This document shows, piece by piece, positions 61,336 through 64,000 of a stretch of DNA of 64,000 bases. The stretch's first letter is position 1, and every line of letters begins with the position of its first letter. The position numbers and the translations under genes are program-made. The notes under the pieces were generated by a model. The model saw only the letters and a list, made by a program, of their open reading frames with translations, was not told where the DNA came from and searched no databases. This DNA is from JBBPYC01 sp038200275 (GTDB taxonomy: Bacteria; Pseudomonadota; Gammaproteobacteria; Burkholderiales; Burkholderiaceae_C), in the NCBI GenBank assembly GCA_038200275.1, contig JBBPYC010000026.1:1-64000 (forward strand), written 5' to 3'.

Positions 61336-61430
61336 GGGGATGCATTTCGCGCTGGGTGGCAGCACACTTTCGCAATGGCAAACGGTGTCTTCGCACCGCA
61401 CATCCAGCGCGTGCAGCCAGCAGCAAAATC

Positions 61431-61459
61431 ATTCTATCGACGCTGGCAAGGCCCGCCAA
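61431..61459 (-). promoter_or_regulatory. Candidate sigma-70 promoter for gcvTHP
   Basis: On the minus strand TTGGCG (61454-61459), a 17-base spacer and TAGAAT (61431-61436) fit a sigma-70 promoter moderately well. It would give a leader of roughly 90 bases before gcvT at 61335. Confidence 0.4.
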
Positions 61460-61503
61460 GCCAGCGCGCCGGGGCCGCCCCCGCCCCGGGCTGCCACGAC
61501 CAT

Positions 61504-62784
61504 TCAGTTGCGACCGTACACCAGGTCGCGCAACGTCAGAGACAGCTCCGGCACGTAGGTGATCACCATCAGGCACAAGAGAATCACGCCGACGAACCAG
61601 GCCAAGTAGCCGATCATTTGATCGAGCGAGATCTTGGCGACCGTGCACGCGGCAAAAAGATTCACACCGAACGGCGGCGTGATCATGCCGAGCGCCAAGT
61701 TCACCACCATCACCATGCCGAAATGCACCGGGTCGATGCCGAAGTGCTGTGCAACCGGCGCGAGAATCGGTGCCAGCACGATGATCGCAGCGCTGGTCTC
61801 GATGAACATCCCGATCACGAACAGCGCCGCGTTCACGCCAAGCAGAAAGTAGGCCGGGCTTTGCAGCACTTGTTCGAGCCAGTGGCCGATCGCGTCCGGC
61901 ACGCCAGCACGTGTGATCAGGTAGGCGAACAGTCCGGCATTCGCGATCACGAACATGATCACCGCGCTGGACAGCACCGATTTGCGCAGCGTCACGTAGA
62001 GGTCTCTGATGCCGATTTCGCGATAGATCACCATGCCGACAATCAGAGAATAAAACACCGCCACGGCGGATGCCTCGGTCGGCGTGAACACACCGCCGTA
62101 GATGCCGCCCAGCACGATCACCGGCATCATCAGCGCCCAGCCGGCCTGCCAAGTGGCCTTGCCCAATGACAAGCGACCGTCGCCGTCGTTCTTGCCCCAG
62201 CCCTTGTATTTGCAGAACAGCCAAACGAACAGCATCAGCGCCAGACCCACCAGCAGACCGGGGCCGAAGCCTGCGATGAACAGCTCGCCAATCGACACTT
62301 CGGCGCTCACGCCGTAGAGGATCAGTGGAATCGACGGCGGGATGATCACGCCGAGCTCGGCGCTGGTGGCCTGCAGCGAGGCCGCAAAAGTGACGGGATA
62401 GCCATGCTTGACGAGCGCCGGGATCAGGATCGCACCGATCGCGAATGTGGTCGCCACCGACGAGCCGGACACGGCGGCAAAGATCATGCAGGTCAGCACG
62501 CACGTCATCGGCAGGCCGCCCTGCACGCCGCCCACGACCGCCTTGCCGAATTCGACCAGACGGCGTGAAATGCCGCCGGTCTCCATGATGTTGCCGGCCA
62601 GGATGAAGAATGGGATCGCGGCCAGTGGAAACTTGTTGATCGAGTTGAAGATCTCTTTGACCGAGATCAACATGTGCGCGCCAGTCACCTGGATGCCAAG
62701 CACCGAGGCCAGCCCGATCGACACCGCAACCGAGACGGTGAGTGCAAAGCACAACACCATCGTGGTGAGCATCGCAGCAGTCAT
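61504..62784 (-). CDS. dctM: TRAP transporter large permease DctM
   Basis: The 426-residue polytopic protein has about twelve hydrophobic segments. PLAAIPFFILAGNIMETGGISRRL and PVTFAASLQATSAELGVIIPPSIP are family signatures, and NLALGMITPPFGVNLFAAC marks the C-terminal part. DctM is the sodium-coupled permease subunit that takes up dicarboxylates or similar acids delivered by DctP. It overlaps dctQ by four bases and ends 168 bases before gcvT. Confidence 0.95.
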   Translation of the reverse strand: MTAAMLTTMVLCFALTVSVAVSIGLASVLGIQVTGAHMLISVKEIFNSINKFPLAAIPFFILAGNIMETGGISRRLVEFGKAVVGGVQGGLPMTCVLTCMIFAAVSGSSVATTFAIGAILIPALVKHGYPVTFAASLQATSAELGVIIPPSIPLILYGVSAEVSIGELFIAGFGPGLLVGLALMLFVWLFCKYKGWGKNDGDGRLSLGKATWQAGWALMMPVIVLGGIYGGVFTPTEASAVAVFYSLIVGMVIYREIGIRDLYVTLRKSVLSSAVIMFVIANAGLFAYLITRAGVPDAIGHWLEQVLQSPAYFLLGVNAALFVIGMFIETSAAIIVLAPILAPVAQHFGIDPVHFGMVMVVNLALGMITPPFGVNLFAACTVAKISLDQMIGYLAWFVGVILLCLMVITYVPELSLTLRDLVYGRN

Positions 62785-63275
62785 TGCGCGTTCTCCAGTT
62801 CGGTGTGCTTCGGGTCGACCAGATTGCCGATGATGCCCATCGCCGCGAACAGCCCACCGACCGGTAGCGCGAGATAGGCCCAGAACATCGAGATGCTTTC
62901 AAGCCCAGCCATCGACTGGACTTTGCCGCGCACCGCATAGTCCCAACCCCACCAGACAATGATCGCAATCAGCAGCAGCGCGGCAAAGCAGACCACCCAA
63001 TCCAGCACACGTCGCACGCGCGGTGTGCTCCAGCGATACAGCACATCGACATTCACCATCGCGCCCTGGCGAAAGGCAGCGGCAATGCCTAGGAACACCA
63101 TCCAGATCAGCGCCAGCCGGATCAGGATCTCAGACCATTCGGCTGGCGTTTCCAGCACGAAGCGCGTGATGATCTGGAACATGCCGAGGCTGGCGGCAAT
63201 TGCCATCATCAAGCACGCGCCGATCATGGCCAGTCCTGTGGTGAAGCGCTCAATTCTCAAAAATGCGGATTTCAT
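62781..63275 (-). CDS. dctQ: TRAP transporter small permease DctQ
   Basis: The ~164-residue protein has four hydrophobic segments, including GLAMIGACLMMAIAASLGMFQII and VVCFAALLLIAIIVWWGWDY. PAEWSEILIRLALIWMVFLG is the DctQ signature. It assembles with DctM in the inner membrane. I chose the ATG at 63275, where homology starts; the frame opens at 63326. It lies between dctP and dctM. Confidence 0.93.
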   Translation of the reverse strand: MKSAFLRIERFTTGLAMIGACLMMAIAASLGMFQIITRFVLETPAEWSEILIRLALIWMVFLGIAAAFRQGAMVNVDVLYRWSTPRVRRVLDWVVCFAALLLIAIIVWWGWDYAVRGKVQSMAGLESISMFWAYLALPVGGLFAAMGIIGNLVDPKHTELENAQ

Positions 63276-63346
63276 TGAAGCGTGACTCAAGCAGTTGATC
63301 GACGGTGCAGCGCCGCGCTGGATCAACGAAGACCAGAAATGAAAGA

Positions 63347-63373
63347 CGCCTCGGCGCGGGCAGCGGCGAGGCG
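63347..63373 (-). terminator. Hairpin with T-rich tail between dctP and dctQ, likely attenuator
   Basis: On the minus strand CGCCTCG and CGAGGCG form a 7-bp stem over a 13-base loop, followed by TCTTTCATTTCT. Such hairpins between TRAP receptor and permease genes can lower permease expression or protect the dctP mRNA. Confidence 0.4.
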
Positions 63374-63445
63374 GTCAAGAAAGGCGGTCAATCAGGGCGC
63401 AGACGCCACCGGCCGGAGCCTGACGCAAGGTCTGTGCCCGAGTGA

Positions 63446-64000
63446 TTATTTGTAGTTGCGGATCTTGTCGATGTTGTCCTTGCCGAACTGCTTTTCGAAC
63501 TGGGCATTCACGGGCGCAAGCTTGGCGACGAAAGCGGCCTTGTCGACTTTTTCCGTCACGTCCATGCCTTTGCTGCGCAACTCGGCCACGCCCTTGGTGT
63601 CGTCCTCATCCACACGGTGGCGGTTCGCCTTGACACCGGCTTTGGCGGCCTCGAGGAACGCCGTTTTATCGGCTGCGGACAGCTTGTCGAACTCGCCCTT
63701 GTTCATCAGGAAGATGCAGGGTGAATACACGTGGCCGGTCAGACTCAAGTACTTTTGCACCTGATCGAATTTGGACGCCATGATGACGGACAGTGGATTT
63801 TCCTGGCCGTCCACGGTGCCTTGCTGCAGTGCGGTGAACACTTCCGGGAAAGCCATCGGCGTGGTGACGATGCCCAAGCCTTTGTAAGCAGCGATGTGCA
63901 CCGGGTTTTCCATCGTGCGCATCTTCAAGCCCTTCAGGTCATCGGGCTCTTTGACCTCCCGCTTGCTGTTGGTCATGTGGCGGAAACCGTTCTCACCCCA
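63446..64000 (-). CDS. dctP: TRAP transporter substrate-binding protein DctP, C-terminal part (cut by window end)
   Basis: One hundred and eighty-four codons are visible, reading into the window edge with WGENGFRHMTNSKREVKEPD and then LKGLKMRTMENPVHIAAYKGLG and AFPEVFTALQQGTVDGQENP, the DctP hallmark. Arg in KMRTM is the carboxylate-binding residue of the family. The 5' end with the signal peptide lies outside. It is the first of the dctP-dctQ-dctM set. Confidence 0.95.
   Translation of the reverse strand, partial: WGENGFRHMTNSKREVKEPDDLKGLKMRTMENPVHIAAYKGLGIVTTPMAFPEVFTALQQGTVDGQENPLSVIMASKFDQVQKYLSLTGHVYSPCIFLMNKGEFDKLSAADKTAFLEAAKAGVKANRHRVDEDDTKGVAELRSKGMDVTEKVDKAAFVAKLAPVNAQFEKQFGKDNIDKIRNYK

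Overview
The window is about 64 kb of GC-rich chromosome. Gene content and order point to a betaproteobacterium of the order Burkholderiales: a solitary Bug-type solute receptor, the order ftsY / M16 pair / rsmD / coaD, an exosortase A exopolysaccharide locus, and short GCTACTG...TAGCAAA hairpins of a kind I recall from Comamonadaceae. No tRNA, rRNA or CRISPR array was seen. Family names are from reading the sequence; no database search was run.

Region 1 (1-6000, mostly minus strand) is accessory catabolism. It holds the 5' end of an IS256-type transposase, a frameshifted N-acyl-D-amino-acid deacylase remnant, a DadA-like FAD dehydrogenase, a small unknown ORF, a glyoxalase-fold protein, a Bug receptor and a ThDP-dependent enzyme. 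Region 2 (6500-14000) is housekeeping: an ABC ATPase lacking a permease partner, miaA and ftsY on the minus strand, then two M16 peptidases, rsmD and coaD on the plus strand.

Region 3 (14000-43800) is the main locus. A FeeM-like acyltransferase fused to a PilZ domain and an intact IS1182-family element precede a 26-kb exosortase A / exopolysaccharide cluster. The cluster encodes a nucleotide-sugar epimerase, a tyrosine phosphatase, outer-membrane export lipoprotein, chain-length protein, tyrosine autokinase with a (Gly-Tyr)n tail, outer-membrane barrel, AAA ATPase, WecB, deacetylase, FemAB protein, XrtA-EpsI fusion, two UDP-sugar dehydrogenases, several glycosyltransferases, an asparagine-synthase-like amidotransferase, a CapK-like adenylate-forming enzyme, an O-antigen-ligase-like polymerase and a second deacetylase. 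Genes are tightly packed and often overlap. No PEP-CTERM substrate and no PrsK/PrsR regulator lies in the window. An IS630-family element closes the locus.

Region 4 (45000-53300) has an FdhF/YdeP-type molybdoenzyme with FdhD, then a DUF4331 protein with a small lipoprotein and a strong terminator, then a TPR protein with a HupE/UreJ-like membrane protein. Region 5 (53500-64000) has dnaX-ybaB on the plus strand and, on the minus strand, the TRAP genes dctP-dctQ-dctM followed by the glycine cleavage genes gcvT-gcvH-gcvP. dnaX carries a nine-A run placed so that a one-base slip stops translation three codons later, which would yield a gamma-like short subunit.
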